Source: Flavobacteriales bacterium (GTDB lineage: Bacteria; Bacteroidota; Bacteroidia; Flavobacteriales_F; PHOS-HE28). From it: 64,000 nucleotides of DNA. This document shows, in pieces, positions 41,147-52,502 of the stretch; positions within the stretch are counted from its first letter, which is position 1; every line of letters starts with the position of its first letter. The position numbers were made by a program, and so were the translations under genes. The stretch is from NCBI GenBank assembly GCA_024103275.1, contig JAGFIV010000015.1, positions 1 through 64,000 of the forward strand. Reading direction: 5' to 3'. The notes below the pieces were generated by a model, which was given only the letters and a program-made list of their open reading frames with translations, did not search any database and was not told the DNA's origin.

Positions 41147-41455
41147 ATGCGGACTCGACGCGTCACATGCACTTGGGGAACAATGGAGGCAGCAGTGGAC
41201 AATGAGATGAAAGGGATGATGAACGGGGCAGGAGCGGCCGCGCCGGTGCTGGTGTTCCGCACCTCGGTGCAGCATGGGGCGCAGGTGGAGCTGTTGCGGC
41301 CCCAACTGGACCTGCTGATGCACGGTGGCGGCGAATGGAATTTCGACCTGGAGGACCGCGACCGGATCCTGCGCGTGGATTCGCCGGAGCTGGTGCGCGA
41401 GCGTGTGCAGGCCCTGCTGGAAGGCCATGGCTTCACCTGCACGGAGCTGGAGTGA
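41147..41455 (+). CDS. Small ferredoxin-fold (HMA-like) conserved protein
   Basis: Up to 102 residues; starts at 41147, 41183 or 41219 are possible. The core VLVFRTSVQHGAQVELLRPQL ... WNFDLEDRDRILRVDS ... LLEGHGFTCTELE follows a beta-alpha-beta/beta-alpha-beta pattern like heavy-metal-associated domains but without a CxxC. It begins immediately after the preceding stop, third gene of the sigma-factor operon. Function unknown. Confidence 0.65.
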   Translation: MRTRRVTCTWGTMEAAVDNEMKGMMNGAGAAAPVLVFRTSVQHGAQVELLRPQLDLLMHGGGEWNFDLEDRDRILRVDSPELVRERVQALLEGHGFTCTELE

Positions 41456-41471
41456 GCGTGGAGCGTGCTGC

Positions 41472-43151
41472 TTAGCGCATCCGATAACTCAGGCTCATCA
41501 TCACGCCCAGCGCGGAGTTCCGCCGTTCCAGCGCACCATCGCCCAAGCTGTTGGAAAGCAGTCCGCGCACGCCGGGTTCGATGCCCAAGGACCAGGCCGC
41601 GTTGAAGCGATAGCGTACGTAAGCACGCGCAGCGTAGCCCGGCAACAGTTCGCGGAACGGTTGATCAGAGAGGTTCATGTATCCATCCTCGGTGGCGTTG
41701 GGCACCGCGCCGCGCCTGCCGGTGAGCAGGCCCAAGGTTGGGCCGCCGCGCAGGCCGAGGCTCCAGCGGCCTTGCACCAGGTGCGCGTCGATCAGCAGCG
41801 GGATCTCCACGTAGCTCACGCGGTTCACCTGGTCGCGTGCATCACGAACGCGCTGCGTGGTCACCACGGTGTCGGGGCTGTTCATCAGCACCTGGATGGT
41901 GGTGTTCACGTTGGTTCCCGTGTAGGTCGCAGGATTGCCGGGCAACGTGTCCGTGATCACCAGCACCGTGGTGTCGACGGCGGTGAGGAACCAATGGTCC
42001 TGGATGCTCATGGTGCTGCGGTCGATGGCGGGTGCCTGCATCCGCTCGGTGTAGCTGCCGTAGTAGAGGCCGGTTCCCAGGCCAATGTTGCGGCCCATGT
42101 GCATGATCTCCGCGCCGAATGCGGGGCTGCGCTCCCCATGGATGTCGCCGTTCCACGTTTCGCTGTTGCCGCCGGTGTACCGGCTGCGCGTATCGAACAG
42201 GCCGCCCAGGATGCCGATCTCCCAAGGCGCGCGTTCCGGCACCAGCGGCGGCGCGGCCGGCGGAGGCGTGGAAGCTGCGGAATCGGAAGGCGAAGGATGA
42301 ACGACGAATGCGGAAGTGCTGTCCTGCGTGGAAGCCGCGGACGTCGGGGTTTCTGGCGAGGCAGGCGGAGTCGCTTGTTGCCGGGTGCTCGCAGGTGCTT
42401 GGATCACTGTCGTTGAATTTCCGGATGGGTTGTTCAATTGCTGTTGATGCGTTGAGGAGATGATCGTGCTTTGCGTTGGGGCTGCATTCGGTGTTTCCAC
42501 AGCGACGGCTTTTTCGGTGGCTGGTCGGTCTTCTGCATTGCCATTTTTTTTCACGGAGGAAGGTGCTTCGCTCGTACGCTGATCATTGGCACTTGCGGTC
42601 GCAGGCTTTCCGGTCGTGATCGCGGCGTGATCTTCCTTCGGTAGCGCTTGCGATGACGCGACAACCCGGCTTTGGCTGGGAACAGTGGTGGCTGAAGCCT
42701 CCGGCCTGCGTTCTGCCGGTTGCCGTGGAGCTGGGGATTGCGTGCTTGATGCGCTGGTTTCCATCGTGGCTTTTGGCGCAGGGCGCTGTGTTGGTTCAGC
42801 AGCTTCTTCGCGCTGGGAAACAGAAGCCGATGTCACCGATTGTGTTTCTGATCCCTGTACCGATGCATTTTCCGTGGATGCGGTGGTAGCCTGCTGTTGC
42901 GGCGTGATCACGGCTTGGGCCTCCACCTGCGCGGTTTGTGTGGATCCCTTTTCGGTCGACGCGTTCCAATACCACAGGCCGCCGGAGACCAGGAGCAGCG
43001 CCGCGCCAAAGAACCACGGCCACGGGTTCCGCTTACTGCGTTCGGCATCGATCAGCGCCCTTGCGGACTGCCAGTCCGCTTCCTGGTACGGGAAGTCCCG
43101 TTCCGCCAGTTTGCGGCGCGCCAGCTCGTCGAATTCCTCGTTGGTGTTCAT
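41472..43151 (-). CDS. Membrane-anchored outer-membrane beta-barrel-like protein, putative anti-sigma partner
   Basis: 559 residues from the ATG at 43151. A short cytoplasmic N-terminus (EEFDELARRKLAERDFPYQ), one membrane helix (44-62, WPWFFGAALLLVSGGLWYW), a roughly 220-residue Ser/Thr/Gln/Ala/Pro-rich linker, then an aromatic-rich beta-barrel-like domain from about 300 (PWEIGILGGLF ... YRMR). The start overlaps the upstream ECF sigma gene (ATGA), the usual position of an anti-sigma factor. Combining an inner-membrane anchor with a barrel-type domain is unusual. Confidence 0.8.
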   Translation of the reverse strand: MNTNEEFDELARRKLAERDFPYQEADWQSARALIDAERSKRNPWPWFFGAALLLVSGGLWYWNASTEKGSTQTAQVEAQAVITPQQQATTASTENASVQGSETQSVTSASVSQREEAAEPTQRPAPKATMETSASSTQSPAPRQPAERRPEASATTVPSQSRVVASSQALPKEDHAAITTGKPATASANDQRTSEAPSSVKKNGNAEDRPATEKAVAVETPNAAPTQSTIISSTHQQQLNNPSGNSTTVIQAPASTRQQATPPASPETPTSAASTQDSTSAFVVHPSPSDSAASTPPPAAPPLVPERAPWEIGILGGLFDTRSRYTGGNSETWNGDIHGERSPAFGAEIMHMGRNIGLGTGLYYGSYTERMQAPAIDRSTMSIQDHWFLTAVDTTVLVITDTLPGNPATYTGTNVNTTIQVLMNSPDTVVTTQRVRDARDQVNRVSYVEIPLLIDAHLVQGRWSLGLRGGPTLGLLTGRRGAVPNATEDGYMNLSDQPFRELLPGYAARAYVRYRFNAAWSLGIEPGVRGLLSNSLGDGALERRNSALGVMMSLSYRMR

Positions 43152-43711
43152 GGCGATACGGTCTTTGGGGCCGTGGTGCCCGCCAGTTGGGCAATGGCCC
43201 GTTGCAGCACTTGGCGGGCGTGGGATACATGCCACTTGGACGTGCCTTCGCTGATGCCCAGCATCCCGGCGATCTCCGCGTGGCCGTAGCCATCGATGGC
43301 GAAGAGGTTGAAGACCTTTCGCGACATTTCGGGCACGCGCCCCAGCAGCTGGGCGAAGGCCTCGGCCTCCATGTGCCGCAGGTATTCGTTCACCGCGGTG
43401 CCAGTGTGCTCGTCCAGCGTGGCATCCATCCGTTCCATGGATTTTCGTTCTTGTTCCCTGCGGAAGCCGTCGATCACGGTGTTGATCACGATGCGCCGCA
43501 CCCAGGCCTCGAACGGTACATCGGCTTTTCGTTTTTCCAGGTTGAGCAGCACCTTCAGGAAGCCTTCGTTCATGCGGGCGGCGGCGTTCTGCCGATTGCG
43601 CTCGTAGCGGGTGCAAATGCCCATCATCAGCGGGTACAGCGCCCGGTACAGCTCATGCTCCGCCCGCGGGTCCTTGCGGATGCAATCGGCGATGAGGGCG
43701 TCGCTCACCAT
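43148..43711 (-). CDS. ECF-type RNA polymerase sigma factor
   Basis: 187 residues. Sigma2: ELYRALYPLMMGICTRYERN, EGFLKVLLNLEKR and FEAWVRRIVINTVIDGFRR; sigma4: LLGRVPEMSRKVFNLFAIDGYGHAEIAGMLGISEGTSKW. Typical Bacteroidota ECF factor translated in overlap with its membrane partner (43148-43151). A strong hairpin (43723-43754) lies only 12 nt upstream of the ATG, so its promoter must be very close or lie before the hairpin. Confidence 0.92.
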   Translation of the reverse strand: MVSDALIADCIRKDPRAEHELYRALYPLMMGICTRYERNRQNAAARMNEGFLKVLLNLEKRKADVPFEAWVRRIVINTVIDGFRREQERKSMERMDATLDEHTGTAVNEYLRHMEAEAFAQLLGRVPEMSRKVFNLFAIDGYGHAEIAGMLGISEGTSKWHVSHARQVLQRAIAQLAGTTAPKTVSP

Positions 43712-43722
43712 CTGGATGCGTG

Positions 43723-43754
43723 CAAGGGTGCCCGCCGGAATGCGGGCACCCTTG
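43723..43754 (-). terminator. Strong hairpin between the PKD protein and the ECF sigma gene
   Basis: Perfect 13-bp arms CAAGGGTGCCCGC/GCGGGCACCCTTG with a 6-nt loop, 20 nt after the PKD-protein stop. No T-run follows, common for Bacteroidota terminators. Confidence 0.6.
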
Positions 43755-43773
43755 TGAAGTTAGCGTGCGTTGT

Positions 43774-45696
43774 TCAGCGTGTCTTCAGGAAGCGTGCGCT
43801 GATGCTGTTGTTCCCGTTGCTGAGCCGCATCAGGTAGAGGCCCGGTGCGAGTTCGTCCACGGGTATGGTCAAGCGGTTCGTTCCGGAGGAGAATCGTTCC
43901 GCGATGGCCTTCACCGTGCGGCCGTTGCCATCGATGATCGACAACGTGCCGGTGCCACCGGTGGCCTGGAACGCCACGTTCAAGACATTGTCCACGGGGT
44001 TCGGCCAGAGGCGTAGCTCCGCATCGGCGTTCAGCTCGCTGATGCCGCTGGGGATCTCAGAGATCACGTTCAGGGTGAAGCCACCGGAACGCGGGGAGTA
44101 GGTGGTGGAGGGCGGATGGCCATCGACGACTAGGCCGTTGAGGATGCCGTCCTCATCCACGCTGATGCTGTCGCAAAACATGTCGGTGCAGTTGCCGCTG
44201 GTCATGGTGAGGCAGAGCAGCCAGGGGCCGTTGCCGCTGTACACGTGCGTGGGATAGGCCTCGGTGCTGCTGGTGCCGTCGCCGAAGTCCCAAAAGAACT
44301 GGTAGGTGCCGTTGCCGCCGCTGCTCAGGTTCCACACCCACACTTCGTTGGGGATGGGTGCCACGCCGCCGGGCACGCTGTCATAGGCTTGGATGGCCCA
44401 GAATCCAGCCACGCAGGTGGTTCCGGTATCCGGGATGCACAGGCAGTTCGTGTCCCAATAGCCGGTGTTGCCCTGCGGGTCGTTGCACGGGGTTCCCGGC
44501 AGGGCTGTTCCGTAGACCACGCCCAGGCAATCGTACCAGATCGGTGTGTTGCCGTTGATATGGCCGAGGCTGTCCACATAGATCGAATCGCAGGAGGTGG
44601 AGGTGCATCCGTTGCTGGAGGCCACCGTGAGGCAGATGGTGTAGGCACCCGGTGCATTGAAGGTGAAGGAAGGCTCCGTGTCCGTGCTGGTGGTGCCGTC
44701 GGGCATGGTCCAGAGGAAGGTTAGCGTTCCGGCGCCGGTGCTCTGGTTCACGGTGTTCATCACCCACGGAATGATCGCTCCGCCGCCGCTGGCCTGTGTC
44801 ACGGTGAACAAGGCTTGGCAACCGGTCCCTACGCTGTCCGGCACGCACACGCAGTTGGCGCTCCAGGTCCCCGGGTCACCCAGGAATGTGACACAGGGCG
44901 TGCCCGGCAATGCCGATCCGCCGGGAACGCCGAGACAGTCGGTGGTACCGCCACCTTGCCCTTGGCACATGCAGTTCGTGGTCCACGTGTCGCCGGTGCT
45001 CATCGGGTTGCCGTCATCGCAAGGCGCACCGGGCACCGCCGGTCCCCACAGTGTTCCCTCGCAATCGTACCAGATGGGGTTGGTGCTGATCACACCGTTG
45101 GTGTCCACCACCACGCTGTCGCACATCCAATCCGTGCAAGTGCCGTTGTCCGCCGTTACGGTGAGGCAGATGCCGTAGAGCCCCGGTGCACTGAACGTCC
45201 ATGTCGGTTCGGCCTCGGTGCTGGAAGAGCCGTCGGGCATCCACCACTGGTAGGTGAGGGTGCCTGTACCGGTGCTGGTATTGGTGGTGCTGATCTGCCA
45301 AGGCCCCGCCTGTTGCACGGTGAAGGCGGCGTTGCAGGGATCGGCCGGGCCGCAATTCAAGGTGATGAAGAGGCTGTCGGCCGGACTGGAACCCACGTCA
45401 TAGGCCACGGTATCGGTGGCCATGCTCCCATTCCCGCAGCTGGTGGCGAAGTACAGGTTGCCGGCCGTATTCGCCAGGTTCATGGTGAGGTAGAAGTGGC
45501 AATTGGCATCCAGGATCGCGGTCACGGTCTGGGGCGGCTCCAGGAAACCCATGGTTGAGACGATCACCGTGCCTCCGGCATTGGCCGGGGCACACGGCGT
45601 CAATTGGCCGACCACCACAACGGTGTACTGGGCCGAAGCGGCGAGGCCTAGCAGTAAGGCCAGTGCGAAGTTGAGCAAGCGTGGAAGGTGTTTCAT
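43774..45696 (-). CDS. Secreted PKD-repeat protein with T9SS type A sorting domain
   Basis: 640 residues from the ATG at 45696. Signal peptide (LLNFALALLLGLAASAQ), then three PKD-like Ig domains (WWMPDGSSSTEAEPTWTF; LWTMPDGTTSTDTEPSFTF; FWDFGDGTSSTEAYPTHVY), each associated with a D-C/G-x-x-C knot (PGxPC ... NCxC), and a C-terminal type A sorting domain (LRLWPNPVDNVLNVAF ... GLYLMRLSNG). Probably exported by PorU/PorV and attached to the surface; may bind surfaces or polysaccharide. Confidence 0.9.
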   Translation of the reverse strand: MKHLPRLLNFALALLLGLAASAQYTVVVVGQLTPCAPANAGGTVIVSTMGFLEPPQTVTAILDANCHFYLTMNLANTAGNLYFATSCGNGSMATDTVAYDVGSSPADSLFITLNCGPADPCNAAFTVQQAGPWQISTTNTSTGTGTLTYQWWMPDGSSSTEAEPTWTFSAPGLYGICLTVTADNGTCTDWMCDSVVVDTNGVISTNPIWYDCEGTLWGPAVPGAPCDDGNPMSTGDTWTTNCMCQGQGGGTTDCLGVPGGSALPGTPCVTFLGDPGTWSANCVCVPDSVGTGCQALFTVTQASGGGAIIPWVMNTVNQSTGAGTLTFLWTMPDGTTSTDTEPSFTFNAPGAYTICLTVASSNGCTSTSCDSIYVDSLGHINGNTPIWYDCLGVVYGTALPGTPCNDPQGNTGYWDTNCLCIPDTGTTCVAGFWAIQAYDSVPGGVAPIPNEVWVWNLSSGGNGTYQFFWDFGDGTSSTEAYPTHVYSGNGPWLLCLTMTSGNCTDMFCDSISVDEDGILNGLVVDGHPPSTTYSPRSGGFTLNVISEIPSGISELNADAELRLWPNPVDNVLNVAFQATGGTGTLSIIDGNGRTVKAIAERFSSGTNRLTIPVDELAPGLYLMRLSNGNNSISARFLKTR

Positions 45697-45858
45697 GGTG
45701 AAGGAGGTTCGGGTGTTCAGCTCCATACACGCAGAAAGGAGGCACCGCGTTGGGTGGTGACGAAAAAGTTTATGGCAGCCGTTGCTTTTCGAAAGATCGG
45801 ACCCTCGGTTACCATGACCTTCCGGCCAACGTGCGGCACGCACGGGAATAGGCTGACC

Positions 45859-46382
45859 CTACCTCAACTCCCACCGCCGCACCGTGGTGATCGCTTCCTT
45901 GCGCCCCTTCACGCCCACCAGCTTCGCACCGTCCTCCGGGTCGTAGTTCAGCAACCAGGTGACGAGGATGTCGCGCGCGGCCTCGGGCAGTTCGCGGATG
46001 TCGTCGGCATCCACCGTGCGCAGCGCGGGGTCCAGCGGCAGGGCCACCAGCTTGTCGTCGCGCTCGCCGGCGTCCAGCAGTTCGATCACGCCGATCACTT
46101 CCACCTCCATCACCGTGCCGCTGGGCACGGTGCCGCAGATCACGAAGACGTCCACCGCGTCGCCGTCGCCGCCCTGGGCCTTGTCCATGCGCGTGCCGGG
46201 GATGAAGCCGTAGTTGGCCGGGTAGGGCAGGAAGGCGATGCGGCGCGGCTTCCCGCGGCGCAGGTCGATGGGGAAGGTGTTGCTGGCCTTGTCGTACTGG
46301 CGCTTCTCCACCGTGCCGGCGGGGATCTCGATCACGGCGCGCAGCACGCCGGGGCGCGCCCAGGCCTCCAGTTCCTCCAGGT

Positions 46383-46386
<4 letters not shown>
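45859..46386 (-). CDS. ppa: Inorganic diphosphatase
   Basis: Hydrolyses pyrophosphate from biosynthetic reactions. 175 residues from the ATG at 46386; core RIAFLPYPANYGFIPGT and the metal-site signature DGDAVDVFVI are intact. Begins inside the hutU stop (ATGA, 46383-46386), an unusual pairing. A longer frame to 47085 is an artefact of GC-rich hutU DNA. Confidence 0.95.
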
Positions 46387-48407
<2,021 letters not shown>

Positions 48408-48541
48408 GCCGCTAAGTTCGGGAATGGGCCGTGGAAAACGGATATCCGTGGAAACGGGTTTGGGCAATGGTGCCGCCCATTCACCGGAAATGCGGCAAGT
48501 GGCCGCTTGCATGGGAAATGCCCACGCCAGATCCATTCACC

Positions 48542-49207
48542 CTAGGAAGGGCGGATCGTGGTGGGATCCCTGTCGGACCGCAGCAAGTTCCGCTGCCCAA
48601 AGGCGAACGGCGTGTCCTTGTCCGCCAGCCAGGTCACCATCTTGAACACGCCGAAGACATTGATCGCGATCCCCAACGGGATGCCGATCCAATAATCCGT
48701 TGCCGTGGCCAGCTGCTCCCCGTGGACCACCCGGAAGAAGAGGTAGGCCAGCGGGGCGAAGAGCAGCCAACTGGTGGCCAGCCCGGCGTTGTACAGCGTT
48801 CGGCCCTTGATGTTGAAGAGGAGGGTATGTGCGGCGAGGTTCCCCAGCGAAACGAGGATGGTGGCGATGCCCAGCCACACGGCCCTGGTGCCCAGCAAGG
48901 CCGCCAGGAAGTACCCGGTCCAGCCGATGCCGGCGTTGATGATGAGCGCCGTGTTGGTGTTGAGCGGATAGCGGTCCGGTTGCCCGCTGCCGAACATGGC
49001 GCGGTTGATCATCCCAGGGAAGGTGCCCGGCACGCGGTACTCCTCCAGTTGGTGCAGGAACAGGGAGATGAGGCTGAGCCAAACGATGCGGTCGTAGCGG
49101 CCTGGACCGGGGGCCAGGATCACGTATCCGATCACGGGAAGGATCAACAGGCCGCCGAGGTCATACCAGTGTTTCCGCAGGAAATCCACACCCAAAGTTG
49201 GGGACAT
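48542..49207 (-). CDS. HXXEE domain membrane protein
   Basis: 221 residues from the ATG at 49207 (49219 also possible). Six or seven hydrophobic segments; the family signature LFLHQLEEYRVPG gives His-x-x-Glu-Glu near residue 49, and LGNLAAHTLLFNI a second histidine. Function of this family is unknown. Confidence 0.75.
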   Translation of the reverse strand: MSPTLGVDFLRKHWYDLGGLLILPVIGYVILAPGPGRYDRIVWLSLISLFLHQLEEYRVPGTFPGMINRAMFGSGQPDRYPLNTNTALIINAGIGWTGYFLAALLGTRAVWLGIATILVSLGNLAAHTLLFNIKGRTLYNAGLATSWLLFAPLAYLFFRVVHGEQLATATDYWIGIPLGIAINVFGVFKMVTWLADKDTPFAFGQRNLLRSDRDPTTIRPS

Positions 49208-49304
49208 GCATGCGGACATCCAAGGATCGGACCTGCCGTCGGCCTCAGGCCTTGGGTGATGCGGAGGGCGCGCCTCCGGGCAGCCTGCCGGGGCCCGGCG
49301 GGGG

Positions 49305-51371
49305 TTACCACACATACACCACGTGGGCATACACGTTGCGCCCCATGCGGGGGATGCCGAACCAATCCGAGAACGTGGTGTAGTACTGGTCCAGGATGTT
49401 GTCCACGCCCATGTTGACACCCAGGCGGTGGTTCCGGATGGCGAACTCGCGCGATACGGACAAGTGGCCGATCAGGAACCCGGGTTTGCTGGTCTCGCCG
49501 AACGAAAGGCTGGGCCGGTTGCGCGTGCTGCCCTCCACCGTGGCCTCGGCCGCGTACTGTTTCCGGGCGTAGCGCAGCTTGGTGCGGAATTGCAGCGGCT
49601 GGATCAGCGGCAACCGGGTTCCGTCGCTGCCTTCCCCGTAGCGCCAGCTGGCATCACCCCTTAGCTGCCATGTCTCGTTGAAGCGGTATTCCGCGTTCAG
49701 CCCCGTGTTGAACAGCGTGGCGTACGGGATCTGTTCGTACACCTTCACGCCGGAGGCGGTGATGTTCATGGGCATCAGCTCCGGGTGCGGCCTGCCGATG
49801 ATGTAGTCCACCAAGTGGAACCACGCCGCCGTCCATTCCACGAACACCTTGTCCCGTTGATAACGACTGCCCAGTTCGGCGGACAACGAACCTTCGTTGC
49901 GCATGCGCGGGTCGCCCACGTAGTCGTGGTTGTCGTTCGCATTCAGCAGGTAGAAGCCGTAGCCTTCGGAAACCGAGGGTGCCCTTTCGCTGTATCCGGC
50001 GCCGAGCCGATGGGTGAAACGGCCTTGGCGATGCGTGATCGTCGCTCCTCCACTAGGCAGCCAGCGCTGCTTGCGGGGCGGCAGCGACACGTAGAAGAGC
50101 TCCAGGGAACGCCGCCCGAACTCGCTCCCTATCGTGTTCCCATGGATGCCCAGCCCCGCATGCACCGTGAGGTCCACACGGTCGTTGAAGCGGATCCGGT
50201 CCTCTGCGTTCAGGCCGCTGTACAGGGTACGCACGTCCGGCCAGGTGAGCATGAACATCACCGGCTCGGCCGGGTCGTGGGGGTACATGGTCATTTCCGC
50301 CAACGAGTTGTTGCGGTGGCCGGACAGGGTGGCCTTGATGGCGTGGCGGCCGGCCGAGGCGTACAACTTGGTGTAGAAGCCCTCGGTGGTGCTCCAGCCC
50401 GGCATGTCCATGCGGATGGGCACCACGGGGCGCCGGCTGTCATCCATCACGTGGGTGATGGTGTTGTAGTAGAGCTTGGTCTCCCACAGGCTCACCGGGC
50501 CAAGGCGCGGCAGGTGCCGGTATTGCACCGAGCCGATCAACGCCTGCGCCAGCGATACGTCCATCGGCAGGCCGGGATAGCCTACGTCGGTGGCCTTGTC
50601 GAAGATCACGGAGGCCTCCACCTCCTTGCCCTCGCCCGGCCTGTAACCCGCAATGGCCGAGAGGTTGTACTTGGTGAATTGGGAGAAGTCAACGGTGTTG
50701 GAGGCATCGGGCCGGTGGCCTGCGCGGTAGTTGCCGGCCTGGCGGAAGGTGAAGTCCACGTCGGTGTACAGCGCGGGGCTTGCATAGTGGAGGGCCGTGC
50801 CCAGGATGCGCTGGAGGTTGTTGGTCTCGAACCCCGCCGAGGTGGAGCCGCCCAGGCCGCGCGTGGCGCTGAAGCCGGAGCGCCGCCGTTCCAGGTCGAT
50901 GGACCCCGCGATGGTGCCGCCGTGCTCGCCGCCCGAGGTGCCGGACCTTATCCGCGCCCGGGACAGGTTGGCGGTCTCCACGTAGGAGGTCACCGGGTCC
51001 ATCTTGTCCGTGCAGGCACCATAGATGCGCATGCCGTCCACGGTGATCATGCTGCGCTCGGTGGCCATCCCGTTCAGCATGGGCTCCCAGGCGTAGCAGC
51101 CGCGCCGGATCATGTTCACGGAGTTGGATTCGGCCAAATAGCTGTCCAGCGCACCCAGGGGCTTGTCGCCATGCGCATGGCAGCCGGGCGCGGTGGGCAG
51201 CACCACCACCTTTTCCAGCTCCTGCATCCCCGTCAGGCCGGGGGTGGGCGGCAGTGTGTCCGACGGGGTCTGGGCCATCAAGGCCCGGGCAAGGAGCAGC
51301 AGGGCCGGCAAGGCCGCAGGGCGCGCCCCGACCGGGGTTGCCGTGTAGCCGCTTTGCCTCCGGTTGCCCAT
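49305..51371 (-). CDS. TonB-dependent receptor, copper/metal (OprC/NosA-like) type
   Basis: 688-residue outer-membrane receptor: signal peptide, plug domain with HAHGDKPLG and then MIRRGCYAWEPMLNGM ... ITVDGMRIYGACTDKMDPVTSYV, which matches the Cys/Met-containing plug loop of copper receptors, and a 22-strand barrel ending in HVVYVW (terminal aromatic). It follows a Met/His-rich lipoprotein by 17 nt, so the pair may import or sense copper. Substrate is inferred from the plug motif. Confidence 0.85.
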   Translation of the reverse strand: MGNRRQSGYTATPVGARPAALPALLLLARALMAQTPSDTLPPTPGLTGMQELEKVVVLPTAPGCHAHGDKPLGALDSYLAESNSVNMIRRGCYAWEPMLNGMATERSMITVDGMRIYGACTDKMDPVTSYVETANLSRARIRSGTSGGEHGGTIAGSIDLERRRSGFSATRGLGGSTSAGFETNNLQRILGTALHYASPALYTDVDFTFRQAGNYRAGHRPDASNTVDFSQFTKYNLSAIAGYRPGEGKEVEASVIFDKATDVGYPGLPMDVSLAQALIGSVQYRHLPRLGPVSLWETKLYYNTITHVMDDSRRPVVPIRMDMPGWSTTEGFYTKLYASAGRHAIKATLSGHRNNSLAEMTMYPHDPAEPVMFMLTWPDVRTLYSGLNAEDRIRFNDRVDLTVHAGLGIHGNTIGSEFGRRSLELFYVSLPPRKQRWLPSGGATITHRQGRFTHRLGAGYSERAPSVSEGYGFYLLNANDNHDYVGDPRMRNEGSLSAELGSRYQRDKVFVEWTAAWFHLVDYIIGRPHPELMPMNITASGVKVYEQIPYATLFNTGLNAEYRFNETWQLRGDASWRYGEGSDGTRLPLIQPLQFRTKLRYARKQYAAEATVEGSTRNRPSLSFGETSKPGFLIGHLSVSREFAIRNHRLGVNMGVDNILDQYYTTFSDWFGIPRMGRNVYAHVVYVW

Positions 51372-51388
51372 GGTCGGCCCGGGGTCGA

Positions 51389-52255
51389 TCAGAAGTTCAC
51401 CTTGAAGTAGATGCTGCTCTCAGGTTCCGTCCCGGTGACCGGGTTGCCGCAGAGCACGGTCCCGGTGCCGTCCTCCACCATCAGGTTGATCTTCCAGTAG
51501 CCGGTCATGGAAAAGCCCACGCTGCCGTGGTAGAATCCGTCGGCCCCTTGCGTGAGGTCCACATTGCCCGGGGCGCCATGGTTGCCCATGCCGGGCATGC
51601 GCGGGTCCACGCGGATGGTGTAGCCGTCCACCACCGGGAATTCCGTTCCGCTCACCCGCTTGTACAGGCCCACCACCATGGTGTTCACGCCCGAGGTTGG
51701 CTTGGCAGGCTCCACCATGGCGAGCAGGTAGGTCGTCCCGTCGGTGCCCGCGGCAGAGGTGTATCGTTTGCGGAAATCGCTGTCGGAGCTTAGCACGGTC
51801 ACCGGCAGGGCCACGCTGTGCGGGCCGCCCCCCACGTCATAGGTCAGGGTCAATTCCCAGGACCCCGTGGCGCTGCTGGCCATGTTGAACACCACGTACC
51901 CTTCGTAAAGCCCGGAGTGATCGGCGGAAGGTGCCAACCCGGAGTAGGGGCAGCTGTGCTGGTGGGTGCTGCCGTCCATGTCCATGGTCATCATCGGTTC
52001 CCATGCCACCGTGGCATTTTGCACGGCGCTTCCATGGGCATCCTTGATGCGGATGAAGACCGGGTTGTGGCCCACTTCCAGCGTGCCCGAATGGTTGAGC
52101 AGTTCCAGTGTAAGGCCATTGTCCGTGGCTGATTGCAGCACGTGCAACCCGGAGGAAGGCGTTGGTGCCGCGGGAGCGGCCGTTTCATCCTTCCGGCAGG
52201 CGGTAAAGGCGGCAAGGCCCAACAGGAGGGCCAGGAGAGGTGCGGTGGATTTCAT
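51389..52255 (-). CDS. FixH/YtkA-like lipoprotein upstream of the TonB receptor
   Basis: 288 residues from the ATG at 52255. Lipobox FTAC with KDET after the cysteine. Two immunoglobulin-like halves: the first has a metal-prone patch (MMTMDMDGSTHQHSCPY), the second the FixH-like DPRMPGMGNHGAPGNVDLTQ and GYWKINLMV. Such domains occur in copper handling proteins. Likely cotranscribed with the receptor. Confidence 0.75.
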   Translation of the reverse strand: MKSTAPLLALLLGLAAFTACRKDETAAPAAPTPSSGLHVLQSATDNGLTLELLNHSGTLEVGHNPVFIRIKDAHGSAVQNATVAWEPMMTMDMDGSTHQHSCPYSGLAPSADHSGLYEGYVVFNMASSATGSWELTLTYDVGGGPHSVALPVTVLSSDSDFRKRYTSAAGTDGTTYLLAMVEPAKPTSGVNTMVVGLYKRVSGTEFPVVDGYTIRVDPRMPGMGNHGAPGNVDLTQGADGFYHGSVGFSMTGYWKINLMVEDGTGTVLCGNPVTGTEPESSIYFKVNF

Positions 52256-52467
52256 CCGGTGTGATCGGGTTGAAGCCGTGTCCATGGCAGGTTTCGGCAA
52301 AGTTCCCCATGGGCGTTCAACCCGGAACTGAGCAAGGTCAGGCTTGTGCCGCTTGGAATAGGCCGGCCGGTTGGCCGGGATGCCATGGGGCACCCTTGCC
52401 GCGTTATTAACACCGGGCGGTGCATCGCCCGGTGAACGAGCGGTTGAAACGCGGCAAAAGCCCGCGG

Positions 52468-52475
52468 TAGTTTTG
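52468..52475 (+). promoter_or_regulatory. -7 promoter element TAGTTTTG before the glucosaminidase gene
   Basis: Exact TAnnTTTG with a TTG 21 nt upstream (52444-52446), close to the -33/-7 spacing of Bacteroidota promoters; 27 nt before the ATG. The best-supported promoter in the window. Confidence 0.65.
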
Positions 52476-52502
52476 AACCTGAGGCAATCCGTGTTGTTGA
52501 AA

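Noticed and set aside
41472-43616. Extended 714-codon version of the membrane-anchored barrel protein
   Set aside because: The first 155 codons overlap the ECF sigma gene in another frame and look like noise; ATG at 43151 in an ATGA overlap is better.
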